The notes under the pieces were generated by a model, which was not told where the DNA came from, ran no database searches, and was given only the letters and a program-made list of their open reading frames with translations. This document shows positions 29,101 to 40,217 of a stretch of DNA of 64,000 bases, piece by piece. Position numbers and translations under genes: made by a program. Positions within the stretch are counted from its first letter, which is position 1. Every line of letters starts with the position of its first letter. The DNA is from Adiantum capillus-veneris. Lineage: Eukaryota > Streptophyta > Polypodiopsida > Polypodiales > Pteridaceae. Location of the stretch: the NCBI GenBank assembly GCA_014529385.2, contig CM043962.1:42033598-42097597 (forward strand), read 5' to 3'.

Positions 29101-31320
29101 ACCCTATAGGGGGTTGCAGATAGATAGGTTAGGGCTCTTTCTCGGGGGATTCACCTCTATATACAAAATGGGACGCCACCTGCGAGCAGACAACTTTGAT
29201 AAAACCCCTATATACGACTCATATTAGGGAATGTGATCCCCCTTTCTACACTTATATGACAATCAATGAAGAAAACTATCATACCCCTATCTTACATATA
29301 AAATTTAGGTCTCACATGATCTAACTGAGTAAAACTAGTCAAAGAGTGTATAGCATAGTGACTGGCAACGTACTAAGGAACCACTTCTGTTGATAAGTAG
29401 ATGTACCCTCAATGTATCTTCGTTTGACTTTCAAACTATGTAATCGGTTAGCTTGCACTCTGGCTACTCGTCCAATTTTGACCCATCCAAAGCTGGTGTA
29501 AATCAACCCTTGACCTGCTCCAAATCAGCTCTTATCTATGACCAGCTTGATGCAAAATTTGGTGTGTGATCTAATAAAATACTTCCCCAAAATCCATTCG
29601 AGTTCTAGTGTGCACCGGTGACCAATCTTTACACGTAATCGACCTGGGTCAGGTACCCGACCTCCCCCCCCCCCCCTAAATATGACACCCCCCTCCCTTA
29701 TTTTTAAGCTTGGGAGATAAATTATAGTGGGCATGTCCCTAACCTATACGCTTATGTAACTTGTAGAAAAACCCCCCTCCCTTGCACTTACATGGTGTGG
29801 TAAGTTTTCCATGGTGAATCCCCCGGGGTGTCTTTATGTTGTTTTTATTTTGTTCAATAAGGGTTGGTACTTCTTCCCATTGATGTGTCCCTAGAGGTAT
29901 TTCCTAGTGTTTTATAGTGTGTACAGGAACGCATAGCAATAACTGGACTTTTAAATAGCAGGCAATATTTTTCCATCCCATTCATGGAATTGAGTACGAT
30001 GGCCATTACAAACAGGTGTTTCTTGTCCATTATCATTGCTTGTTGTCTTTTCTAACATCCACGTTTGTCTGCTTTAATCGTGATTGGTGCCAAAATGTTC
30101 AACACATTTGCTTAGTATTAGACATTAGATTCAATATAATTTTATGTCATAGTCCCTTGTCTAGGTTTATTAATCAAGAAGTCTGGCTAAGCTAGTTTGA
30201 CCAAGGTAGGGCGTTGGAGATCTTCTCTTAATACCATAGGAGATGCCTTCCTAATTTTCAATGGTTACCTTAGGCTCTTATTCCGATATTATGTAGCATG
30301 GCATGCAGTGTGTAAGTGCTTTCTAGTGGGCTTAATTCCTCTTGACCTTTAGCTTAAGTATTATAATGGGAGTTTGACTATTGTGATGAGCATGGGGAGG
30401 GTAAAAATGTCAAAATGACCCCCCAAAGTTACAAAATAAAAATGCAATGAAAGAAAAACAACCAAAAAACAAAAAGAAAAAGTGCTAACAATGTAAAACC
30501 TAAGCTGAAAGAGAAATCCCGGTTTGATTTGGTACTTCACTCACATGTATTGCCTATGGTACTAGAGCCCTAGAGGTTCCTAGTGTGGGCGCTTTTCCTT
30601 GAAAAGCAAAAATCCCCAGGCATACAAAATAAGCACCCACGTCAAATGACTTTGAATCAATGTGAACCAAAGAGAGCCCAAAAGATCAATTAAGGCTCTA
30701 TGTGGAAACAAAGCATCTATCATAAACACTTTGGAGGGTCAAACAAAGGAAACCATTCAGGCAATGATTTCATGTGCAATTTCTTTTATCGTATCTTAAC
30801 TAGACGGTCTTCTAGGTATAGCCTCTAGTTAGCCCTGGGGACACATTAGGAAAATTTTGAACTCATTTTTGGGCCTTTTAAGAGTGCCACATCATCAAAG
30901 TTGTACAAAAGAAAGCAACCCGGTAGACCCCTCTAAATATTGCTTAGAATCCCATGATATGACCTATCATTGGAAAGTTCTTGAAAAATGGATTCTAAAG
31001 AGCCAAGGTCCGAAAATTTTGGATGACTTCTATGAAAGTTATGCCATTTTTTTTCAATCAGCCAGGTTTTGTTACCGTTACGGTAATCTAAAATCACCTT
31101 TTTCTAGATCTACATGAAGGCAATGTCCGATACATGCATGCTATATATCAATAGATAGCATTTGAAGAGTAGATTCTAAATATCCAACCTCTGACAAGTT
31201 TGGATCTTATTTGCAAAAAATTTACCGATCCCCACTTTTTGAAAGCTATGCCACATCAACAATTCTTACAAGGCCCATTTTTTAGTCCAAACTTTTCCTA
31301 ATGTGAAACACTCTATTCTC
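29101..31320. other. T2 tail expansion, no gene recognised
   Basis: AT-rich sequence with short stop-broken frames only. It holds a C run near 29672-29685. A block near 30805-30845 (GGTCTTCTAGGTATAGCCTC) matches T1 4540-4565, so T2 tail sequence is interspersed with material absent from T1. I could not delimit any inserted element. Confidence 0.4.
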
Positions 31321-31710
31321 ACGACTAAATAGCTTAATTGACCATAGAGAATTGAGAAGCTTGCCCATGGCATTAATAGTTGACCTTTAGTGCCTATTGA
31401 CAATTAAACTAGCAACCCTAGAGTCTAGACCTTTTGATTTGTTGACCTTTACAAGTACTTATGTGTTTGATTCTATTGCATTTTAATGTTTACTACTCAA
31501 TAAATTGTTTAATATTCTGTTACCAATCACTCTATGTGCTTGCCCATGGCATTAATAGTTGACCTTTAGTGCCTATTGATAGTTAAACTAGCGACCCTAG
31601 ACCTTTTGATTCATTGACATGTACAAGTACTTATGTGTTTTTGATACTATTGCATTTTAATGTTTATTGCTCAACAAATTGTTTAATATTCTATTACCAA
31701 TCACTCTATG
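31321..31710 (+). repeat. T2 3' end with 179-bp direct duplication
   Basis: 31321-31450 is homologous to T1 4370-4510, which marks the shared 3' part of the T elements. TTGCCCATGGCATTAATAG occurs at 31361 and again at 31540 (offset 179), followed in both copies by similar sequence ending CAATCACTCTATGTG. The second copy lacks about 10 bp. Confidence 0.8.
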
Positions 31711-32111
31711 TGCCTGTTCACTGCATATAATTTTTAATTATCCATGTTCTTATGAGAATGCAGTTACTGTGCCATTTTTAGTTTTTTTTGCAGTATTCGA
31801 GTGAAGCTAAAGAGTCGAGCTCTTGCACAGAACCAGTGCAATCTCTTGTAGTATTAAACTTTTTGATTGAGAGCACGCCCATGGGCCACTACTCTCATTG
31901 AGATGTTTAACTACTATGAGACCCATCCACGTGGACCACCAGCTTCCTACTTTTGAACACACCTTCCTAAATTCCAAGGTTGAAACTTACATTAGGAAGG
32001 GGGCATGTTAACTTTGGTCATCCTTGTTATTATTATTGAGCTATGGGTCGGGCTTGTTGGCTCCACACATGTATTCATGGGTGATCGCCGATGATAGACG
32101 CATGCCACATT

Positions 32112-32114
<3 letters not shown>

Positions 32115-32190
<76 letters not shown>
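32115..32190. repeat. AG microsatellite
   Basis: An uninterrupted AG run of about 76 bp. The long Arg/Glu and Ser/Leu frames over it are artefacts of the dinucleotide repeat. The flanks (31711-32640) contain no other feature I can support. Confidence 0.97.
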
Positions 32191-32193
<3 letters not shown>

Positions 32194-32639
32194 CATACTA
32201 ACTGTCGACCAAGTGTGAGCGCCCAAGTGTGGTATGGACAACTCACATAAGGGCTTGTAACCCTAATGTTTATCTTATTCTTGAATGTATGGATTGCTTG
32301 CTCTCCTTCTTTGCAACGTAGACTCCTGTTGGGTGTGAGTGTTTGAGAGCATGTGTGTGTGCGAGCGAGGGTGAGCAAACAATCTTACGGCAGCAACAGC
32401 GAGGTAATTGAGCAACGGCAACAACATCAGGCTCCCTCTTCAAGGTGGTGCAAGATCCTGCAAACGACAGAAAGGCAGAGGTGAGTGACACATAGTTTGG
32501 ATTCATGAGCTTCCCTGCACACGGGTTGTGTGTTTGTAGCCTTAGTGGCACATACACAGTGCAAAATAAGTCCCCAGCAATACGACAATACTACACACCA
32601 TATGTTTAGTATTATGCAGTCTCGTAAGTGAGTAGTTTG

Positions 32640-33065
32640 AGGCCTATGCATTGGAAGGCAGTTAAGTTAGTCTTTCAATGTTTGAGTGATACTTTACATC
32701 TTGGGTTGTTTTATCCCATAGGCGGTCATTGTCGCCAAAGTTACATGCTTTTTTAGACTTGGATTGGGTTATTGTTATGACACATGTGTGTCCAGTAGTG
32801 GTTTTGTTTCATGCTCGATAGCTCATGCATATCCTAGTTCAGGAAGAAGTTTTTGAAAATAGCCATTTCTAATTGTGAGGTTGAGTACAATGCAGCCTTC
32901 ACAGCTATTGCTAAGTGCATTTGGCTTAGACGCCTTTTGATTGACTTGGGTGTTGGAGAGCAAAATGCAACCACAATCTTCATTGATAGTTAGAGTGCTT
33001 TGGTAGCTACGAGGAGCCTAGTGTTCCTTGCTCACACAAAGTGCATCAAAGTGCATTATCATTAT
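32640..33065 (+). pseudogene. Copia RNase H fragment upstream of a truncated LTR
   Basis: Decayed coding reads HWKAVKLVFQCL, then a stop-rich stretch, then CEVEYNAAFTAIAKCIWLRRLLIDLGVG, IFIDS and HTKCIKVHYHY. This is the carboxy-terminal RNase H of Ty1/Copia pol (the usual E-A-E-Y-x-A and H-I-x-x-x-Y-H-Y motifs). The homologous region of the next copy is at 35520-36000. It is followed at 33119 by an LTR fragment, as if it were the 3' end of an upstream element sharing that LTR. Confidence 0.75.
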
Positions 33066-33118
33066 AGCAGAGAGAGACTCCGTGTATTATAGCAGAGAGA
33101 GTGCATTATCATTATAGC

Positions 33119-33303
33119 ACTTTTTCACTCACTAGGAGGTTTTGTTCCCCGTGCATTGTATATACGTCCATCACTATAGGGCTAACTTATCTTTCTATTT
33201 ATTCACTAAGCAGCACGCTCTCTAATGTGTGCATGAGCTTCTTCATCTTCTCCAAGTTGTGTGTGTATCCTTGCAACCCTAATTCCAACAATTGGTATCA
33301 GAG
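33119..33303 (+). repeat. Truncated left LTR of Copia D and primer site
   Basis: Homologous to 36177-36348 of the right LTR, ending CCAACA at 33290. TTGGTATCAGAG follows at 33292-33303. The first 50 or so bases of the LTR are missing. They are replaced by short repeats of GCATTATCATTATAGCA and GAGAGAGA between 33053 and 33119. Confidence 0.82.
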
Positions 33304-33662
33304 AAGGTTACATCCTCCTAGGCATAGTCTCCAACATTGCTAACCTGCTCACTTTCTTTGGATTGGGTGAGCTTTGGTAATTGTCGGTAGGTTGAGTAAT
33401 ACTCTGGTAAGCTCAAAAAGTCGACTAATCTTAAAGAGCTCGGTGTCTCATAATTTTTATTCAAGCTATTTTAGCCTCCATTTACACTACAAGTAGCAAT
33501 GCACATGTGATTTCGTCCTTTTGTATAGAAATTTTGTTGGTGTATTTTTTTGTAGAACACGTCCCTTATAGTCCTCTTTGGGTTGTGCCACATATCACGT
33601 GTTAGTCCTTCTTCATTTTTCCTCTTCTGAAGTGGTTTTCATGTCAAGTGCAGTCACTCGCC

Positions 33663-34600
33663 ATGGTTGACAACTACAGAGATGTTTTCAAGATGTTTGT
33701 TGCTAAGGACAAATAGGATGAATATAACTACCTAGTGTGGTCTTACATGATGACGCATGTTCTTGTGTCAAAGAGTGTCTGGAATATTGTGCAAGGCATT
33801 GATGTACGTCTATCTTCTATGAATATAGGTTCTAGCAGGTCTATTGCTGCTAGTTTTGTTTTGCCTACAATTGAGCAACCTTGTTGGGATGTTATAGATG
33901 CGCAGGCTCATGCATTAATTGCACTATTTGTAAAGTGCACTATTACTTCTCACATTCGCTCAACAGAAAAAGCTAAATAGGCTTGGATACTCTAACTGGT
34001 CTTTGTGCAAGTCAGAACGATAATAAAATTGCATTGCTGCATAAAGAGCTAGAGTCAAAGATTGCAAGAGGAAGATGACATGGAAACTTTTCTTGTTGGT
34101 ATCAAGGATATCAATGAGCAACTCATTTTTGCAGGTTAAGTCATTTCTAACAGTTCACTTGTACATACTACTCTATGCATTGCAGACTTTGACCAAACGT
34201 CTGCTAGTACTTGGAGGGTTATGACCCAAGGAAACCCTCAAGCCATCAAATTGGAGACTTATGACCCAAGGAAACCCTCACGCCATCAAATTTGATGCAT
34301 TATGCACATTGCTATCATAAAAGTCAATTTCAAGCAAGAATAGGTCTAAACAATGGGTAGTTGAACAAGCTTTTGTTACTGCTCAAAGAGGAGGTCGTAA
34401 TAGCAATGCAACCACTTCTTGTGATTCTTATATGAGTAGCAGATCACTTATGTCTAGCCCTTCTGTTGGCAGCAACTTGTCTAGGAATTTTGGTGAAAAA
34501 GGAAAAATGAAGATGCATTGCCATTAGTGCAAGGCTAATGATCACTTGATAAAGCAATGTCCCAAGCTGAAGGCAAAAGAAACTAAGAAGAAAGAGGCTA
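33663..34600 (+). pseudogene. Copia D Gag with zinc knuckle remnant
   Basis: MVDNYRDVFKMFVAKDK, a stop, then YLVWSYMMTHVLVSKSVWNIVQGI matches the start of Copia Gag. Further decayed helices run to about 34400. A knuckle CKANDHLIKQCP lies near 34530 (the first Cys-containing part is broken by a stop), followed by a Lys-rich tail. Confidence 0.6.
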
Positions 34601-34734
34601 GATCTACTACAAATGCAACAATTATAGAATCTTCTATTCTTATTGTATGACTACTATTTGTTTCTATGTGCATTGAGAGCTCATTTTGGATGGAATGTAC
34701 ATCAATCTTACATTGTTTTACTACTTTCTTGAAT

Positions 34735-36050
34735 GGTGATAGAGGAAGTATATGTAAGGCAACCTCATAGTTTCGTCAAGAAAGGACAAGAAAAGAAAGT
34801 GTGCTATTGTAAGAAATCTTTATATGGGTTGAAACAGTCTCATTGTGCTTGATATGAGAAATATGACACTCGTTTGGTGAAACAAGGCTTTCGTAATAGT
34901 CCATTTGAAAGCACTTTGTATGCCATGTAAGGGTGATGCATTTCTCATCTTTGTTTTGTATGTAGATGATTTGTTGATTACTAGTCCAAATGAGACACAC
35001 ATTTAAGGCTGAATTGAATGCCACTTTCAAGATGAATGAGTTGGGGATTTTGCATCATTACTTGGTCAAAGAGTTTAAGCAGTTTGATGGAGGTATTTTT
35101 TGTGTCAATCAAGATACATAAAGGCAATATTATGTAAGTTTGGACTTGAGGACTGCAAACCTATTGCTACTCCAATGGAAACATAAAAGAAATTGAGTAT
35201 TCATGATGATGAAGATCTTGCAAATGTCACTCTTTATCAAGACTATTATTGGATGCCTTATTTATGTATGCAATACAAGCCCAAATATTCAATTTGGACT
35301 TGAGAACTGCAAACCTATTGCTACTCCAATGGAAACATAGAAGAAATTGAGTATTCATGATGATGAAGATCTTGCAAATGTCACTCTTTATCAGAGACTA
35401 TTATTGGATGCCTTATTTATGTATGCAATACAAGCCTAGGTATTCAGTTTGCAGTCTTATAAATCAGCAAAGTTATTCACAACTTAGGGTCTATGCATTG
35501 ACAAGATGTGAAAAAGATCTTTTGCCACTCGAGTGGCACTTTAAATCTTGGGTTTTTTTATCCCAAGGGGGGATCATTGCCTCTAGACTTGCATGCTTTT
35601 TCAGACTGATACTAGATTTTTTGTTATGACACACAAGTGTGCACAAGTGGTTTTTGTTTCATGCTCCACAATTCATGCATATCATGGTTGAACAAGAAGC
35701 AACCTATTGTGGCCACTTCTAGTTGTGAAGCTAAGTACAGGGTAGTATCCAAAGCTACGGTTGAGTGTGTATGCCTCAAACGCCTTATGGCTGATTTGGA
35801 TGTTGGACAGGACATTACCAACATCATCTACACTAACAATTAACGTGCATTGGCAGTTGTGAGGAACCCATTTTTTCATGCTTGCACAAAGCACATTGAG
35901 GTGCATTATTACTATGTCATGGAGAGATTCTCACCAGGCAAGATCGGCTTGGCTTATGTTTCGACACAAGACAACCTTGCAGATTTGTTCACAAAGGCAT
36001 CACCTCATGAGAAGCTCAAAGCTTTGGGCTTGCTTGCCTTTGTGGGTTGA
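34735..36050 (+). pseudogene. Copia D RT and RNase H remnants
   Basis: EEVYVRQPHSFV and KKSLYGLKQS (34740-34850) are RT landmarks. FVLYVDDLL follows near 34953-34980 with frameshifts and carries the catalytic Y-V-D-D. RNase H follows from 35520, with ISWLNKKQPIVATSSCEAKYR (35675-35740), HIEVHYYYVMERF and NLADLFTKASPHEKL, ending at 36050. Gag connects to RT with only about 130 bp between them, so protease and integrase are deleted. Confidence 0.75.
35140..35447 (+). repeat. 154-bp tandem duplication within Copia D RT
   Basis: TTTGGACTTGAG at 35139 recurs at 35293, and GAAGATCTTGCAAATG at 35211 recurs at 35365. The offset is 154 bp and the copies are nearly identical. The length is not a multiple of three, which adds another frame change. 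Confidence 0.88.
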
Positions 36051-36111
36051 TCATGTCCTTAGGGCATGGAACTTCATTATACACTATGTGGGAGCTCTCA
36101 TTCACCACCAC

Positions 36112-36348
36112 TCCTAGGGGGGCTTTGTTACCATATATTTGGTAGATATGTGAATACACATAGAACTGCCAAGGCACATTTTCCCTCACTAAGAGGTTTT
36201 TCCCCCCGTACATTGTATATATGCACATCACTCTAGGCCTAACTTATCTTTCCATTTGCACACTAAGCAACACCCTCTCTCTTGTGTGCCTTGAGATTCT
36301 TCATCTTCTCCAAGTTGTGTGCGCATTCTTGGAGCCCTAATTGCAACA
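36112..36348 (+). repeat. Polypurine tract and right LTR of Copia D
   Basis: CTAGGGGGGCTT (36112-36125) precedes TGTTACCATATATTT at 36126. The LTR ends GCAACA at 36348 (223 bp). Confidence 0.82.
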
Positions 36349-37539
36349 TCTCCTTCATCTTCTCCATTTGAGAGATTCATCAAGCAAGAAGCACTTTCTT
36401 TACAACAACCTGGCTTCATTTACTTCTTATTGGTGGCTCCTCTTATACCATGTTGTCAAGTGACAATGGAGGCTCAAGAATAGTCGACAACACAGGTCTC
36501 TTCAATTGATGCATTGTAACTATTAATATTGGTCTACTTTTATGCAATACTTACACCGTGAAGGAGTTTGATATGCCATTGAGAAGGCACACAAGATTTG
36601 AACTATATGTAGAGATTATATGGAGGCCCTTCTTCTCCTCCTCACATGATGAAGGCGTGCATTCATAGAATTTTGATCCCATGACATGAAGTATTGATTT
36701 AATGAAATTTTTCTTGATATTTGAATTTGTGAAAAAGACCTTTCATTTAAGGACTTCATTAGCATTGCAAACCAGTCTATCAATCAATCTGTCTACAAAG
36801 CGGCCAAAAAGAGATGTTTCCAAAATGATAATCTTTTGTCACCTCATTTGCAACTCGTTGCGACTACTTTAATGCATCACAAAAATGTTATGTGATGACA
36901 TGGTTTATCTCTCCTTTTTTGTGTGTATCACTCCTTCCCTTTTCACCCAAACAATGCGCTCCCTCTCTCCTTTTGCCACAATCAATCAAGTTCACAATCA
37001 AATCATATCACTACTCTCTCATATTATTTATGCATCAAGGGCTATAGTGTCAAGATCTTTAACATTTGAAAGAGGACTAAAAATAATATTTCTCTCTCTT
37101 CCTCTCTTCCTCCCTCTCTCTCTCTCTAACATCCTCATTTTGAGTTATTTAAATTTGAATAGGAGATTTTTTTTAAATCTTTTTCCAATACACCATTCTT
37201 AGTCCTTTGCTTCCAATATCATTTGCATTGAAGGTCATAGACCTAGACCTCAATTAACAAATATGCCTCTGTGGCTACTTTCAAGATCCTCAAGAGAATT
37301 TATAACTTGAAAATGAGATCCACCATGCTCATTTTTTGTTACACGATGACCGACCTTCCCCCTTTTTGGAGCAGCCAACAAACTTCGGCCTCAACAGCTA
37401 GCACAAAGCAACTTCTAAAGATATTGGATTCTACTTGATGATGAGGTGGTTGAAGTAATGGGTGGAAGGAACCTATTTGTTTTGGCTCATGAGTATCAAG
37501 AATGTGGCTTATATCATATACAACATGTATGTCTACCCA
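36349..37539. other. No gene recognised
   Basis: AT-rich sequence with only short frames, including a CT-rich stretch at 37090-37130. I see no homology to the other elements and no structural RNA. Confidence 0.4.
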
Positions 37540-37609
37540 CTAAGCATGTCAACCATATAGGCTCCTTGTTGGTATCTGCCGCTACAATGTACTTACCCTC
37601 TGCAATGGA
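37540..37609 (-). pseudogene. Copia C RNase H codons left of Copia A
   Basis: On the minus strand the sequence encodes SIAEGKYIVAAD and KEPIWLTCLVG, which continues the SSLQDCTSS codons right of Copia A (42897-42940). The corresponding uninterrupted stretch is present in Copia B near 56965-57050. Confidence 0.7.
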
Positions 37610-37614
37610 AGAAG
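37610..37614. repeat. Target site duplication of Copia A (left)
   Basis: AGAAG, repeated at 42892-42896 after the 3' LTR. Confidence 0.94.
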
Positions 37615-37948
37615 TGTTGAGATGTCGAGCTCTACACCTTGAGCTGGCATCCACTACGGGTCTTGGCCGCTTACGGCATTTACTCACTGGCGCGTTAGGT
37701 GACCGACACGAAGGATCTCTGCCAGTGATTCTACAGCTGGACTACACTTATAGTGCCAGCCTAGTACGCTTCTAGCGAGTTCACACTTAGTGACCGCATG
37801 TACATATGTGCTACTTTTCAGCTTTAGCACTTAGTCATTTTGTACTCTCTTTTCTGTAAAGAAGAAGAAGAAGCTTTCCATCTCTGTGTGCTTTGTGCTT
37901 GTCTTGTGTAGCTCTCTTGCATCCTCATTCTTTACATGGTATCAGAGC
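37615..37948 (+). repeat. 5' LTR and primer site of Copia A
   Basis: The LTR runs TGTTGAGATG to TTCTTTACA (37615-37936), followed immediately by TGGTATCAGAGC (37937-37948). A run of AAG triplets lies near 37860-37873. Confidence 0.95.
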
Positions 37949-38249
37949 CTGGTGCAGGCAAGAGAGGCTAAGAGAGCAAGAGCATCACAATCCCTTCGTT
38001 CGCAATCCACGACCAAATGCAGAAGGCGCCTCGCGCAGCGAAAAAAATTTTAGGGGTTTTTCGCACAAGTTTCTGAACAGGTCTCCAAAGTGCAGTATAC
38101 AGAGATTTACTGTACAAGTACAGTGGTTGTATGTACGCTTGATTGTGGACACTCGTTGAGTGTAGAAAGCGTTACAAGAACCACGATAGCAGGTTCAGCA
38201 GATTTGCAGGTTTTTGCAGATTGCAGCTATTTTGTCTTAGTGCTTCAAG

Positions 38250-39506
38250 ATGTCTGACGGTTTCAGTCATATTGTTACTGAGAAGCTTGAGAAAAATAAC
38301 TACCCTGCATGGAAGTTCAAAATAACAAATTTCCTAAAAGGAAAAGGTTATTGGGACTATGTAGAAGGAGACAATGAAAAGGAACCAGAGATTCCCGAGG
38401 CAAATGCTACAGCAGAACAAAGGAAAGCTTTGAGGGACTGGCAACAAGGCCAGAGCAAAGTGATGTATTGGCTTTCTATGAGCATCACAGATGGCATGAT
38501 GGGCTATCTACAGGATGCTGAAACCCCCGCCATTGCATGGAAAAACTTAGGCAGAGTGTTCGAGGTGAACACCAAGGCCAGGAAGCTTCAACTAAAGTCG
38601 GAGCTAAATCAGGTTAAGAGGAACAACCTCTCAATCAATGATTATGCCTTGAAGATCAAGAGTATCATTGAGGCTCTTGGATCTATTAAAGTCTCAGTGG
38701 AAGACGATGACATTGTCCGTGCATGCTTGGATGGTCTAGGAGATGAGTATGTACATTTTAGGTCTTCCATGAATACAAGAGACGACATCCCCGTGTTCCA
38801 AGATTTGATTTCTATGCTTATTCTTGAGGAGAAGAACCTTGACACATCTTCTTCTCATGGCAGAAATAATTCTGAACAGGCCTTCTATTCTAACTCCAAC
38901 AGAGGTAGAGGTAGAGGTCGTGGTCGAGGCCCAAGGGGTTGCAGGAGCCAATTTCTGGAAGGTCAATCAAATCAAAACAATACAGGTGGCAGGGGAAACC
39001 AGTCTCAAGGCAGGGGGAGTCAAAGAGGTCGTGGTGCAGGATCAAGCAGGCAGCAACATACTCCAGATAGTAGAGAATGTTGGACTTGTGGTGAAAGAGG
39101 TCACATGTCACGTGACTGTCCAAAGGGAAAAGCAAGTAGAAAGAGAGAACAGGGCAACTATGCATCTACTAGCAGAGATGCAGATGACAGCAAAAACGAC
39201 CGCATGTTTGTTATGCAACATGTAATGAATACAATGACTGCAGAGAATTCCACCCAAGATGATGTTTGGTATGTGGATTCAGGTGCCTCTAATCACATGA
39301 CGTCTCGTGGAGAGTGGTTTAGAGATATGCGCAAACCAGATGTGTCAGGCTATGTGCAGACAGGAGATGACACAGCTCACCCCATTGCTCATGTAGGGGA
39401 CATACCTCTAAATACGAAGAGTGGGAAATCAAAGTACTTAGCAGATGTACTTCATGTCCCAAACATTACAAAGAATCTTGTTTCTGTTGGACAAATGGTT
39501 GAGTAG
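38250..39506 (+). pseudogene. Copia A Gag and protease, ending at a premature TAG
   Basis: From the ATG at 38250: a Copia Gag domain with LEKNNYPAWKFKITNFL, residues about 10 to 200. A Gly/Arg-rich RGRGRGRGRG tract and related G-R-G repeats follow at about 217-270. A zinc knuckle CWTCGERGHMSRDC lies at about 277. The canonical protease active site VDSGASNHMTS is at about 345, followed by YLADVLHVPNITKNLVSVGQM. The TAG at 39504-39506 stands where a Gln codon is expected (E-Q-G-L), and coding continues in the same frame. Gag would assemble particles, and the G-R-G tract is a plausible RNA-binding region. Confidence 0.88.
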
Positions 39507-40217
39507 GGTTTGCACGTTCGCTTCAATCCAAATGGCTGTTATGTAGAAGATTTCCAGAATGGCTGTAAGCTGATCACAGAGGGCAAATGTGTGGGCAGAA
39601 TGTTTACGCTGAATGTAGACATGCCTGAGGTAAAAGCTACATTATTTGCACAGGGCACAGGTGTTGTGGCTGATGTTGACATTTGGCACAAACGCATTGG
39701 CCATGTCAATGAGCAGAGATTGCGCAGCATGCAATCAAAACAGATTGTAAAAGGTTTGCCCAAATTCAAGGTGGATGGTATGCATAAAGTGTGTGCAGCA
39801 TGCCAGTTTGGAAAACAGTCAAAGGGCTCATTTCCACATGAGCGCAATGTATGTAAAAGGCCACTTGAGGTGGTGCACACAGATGTTTGGGGTCCAACCG
39901 ATACTGCAAGTATACATGGTTGCAGGTATTATGTCTCTTTCATTGATGACCATACAAGGAAAGTATGGGTCTACTTCATGCGTAACAAAAGTGAAGTGTT
40001 TGGTCACTTTCAAGACTTCAAAGTCATGATTGAGAAGGAGACAGATATGCAAATCAAGACATTGAGGTCAGATGGAGGGGGAGAGTACTTCTCCAATGAT
40101 TTTTCAGATTTTCTGCGAATGCATGGTATACACAGGTAGTTTACATGCAGATATACTCCACAGCAGAATGGGGTCGCAGAAAGGAAAAACAGGCACATTG
40201 CAGAGGTTGCACGTGCA
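39507..40217 (+). pseudogene. Copia A integrase
   Basis: In frame with the preceding segment. It shows the pre-integrase zinc motif (HKRIGHVNEQRL and CAACQFGKQSKG), the core HTDVWGP with the first Asp, and LRSDGGGEYFSNDF with the second. After a TAG at 40137-40139 (Gln expected), YTPQQNGVAERKNRHI supplies the catalytic Glu. The core is otherwise complete. Confidence 0.88.

Larger units (their letters stand above)
9237..31490 (+). mobile_element. T2: plus-strand Tat-like Gypsy split by G1 and N1
   Basis: T2 has the same family and gene order as T1: gag (partial) with two zinc knuckles, protease, linker, RT, RNase H, integrase start, extra ORF, polypurine tract, LTR-like tail with an ORF. It is interrupted at 11855/20765 by chromovirus G1 and at 23899/27518 by N1. 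Coding resumes in register on each side: the DIAQL codons before G1 continue as EAAENPKL after it, matching DIAQLEATKIPKL in T1. The 5' LTR and gag start are missing at the junction with T1. The 3' tail is expanded by about 2 kb relative to T1 (29100-31320), and the outer end is uncertain. Confidence 0.8.
33119..36348 (+). mobile_element. Copia D: decayed and internally deleted element
   Basis: Left LTR (truncated, 33119-33290), primer site, Gag, knuckle, then directly RT and RNase H, polypurine tract and right LTR (36126-36348). Protease and integrase are missing, and stops are frequent. No target duplication is detectable because the left LTR start is lost. Confidence 0.82.

Noticed and set aside
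39504-39506. Programmed readthrough of TAG between gag and pol in Copia A
   Set aside because: The stop falls after protease in the middle of conserved coding, and two more TAGs and two frameshifts follow, so ordinary decay is simpler.
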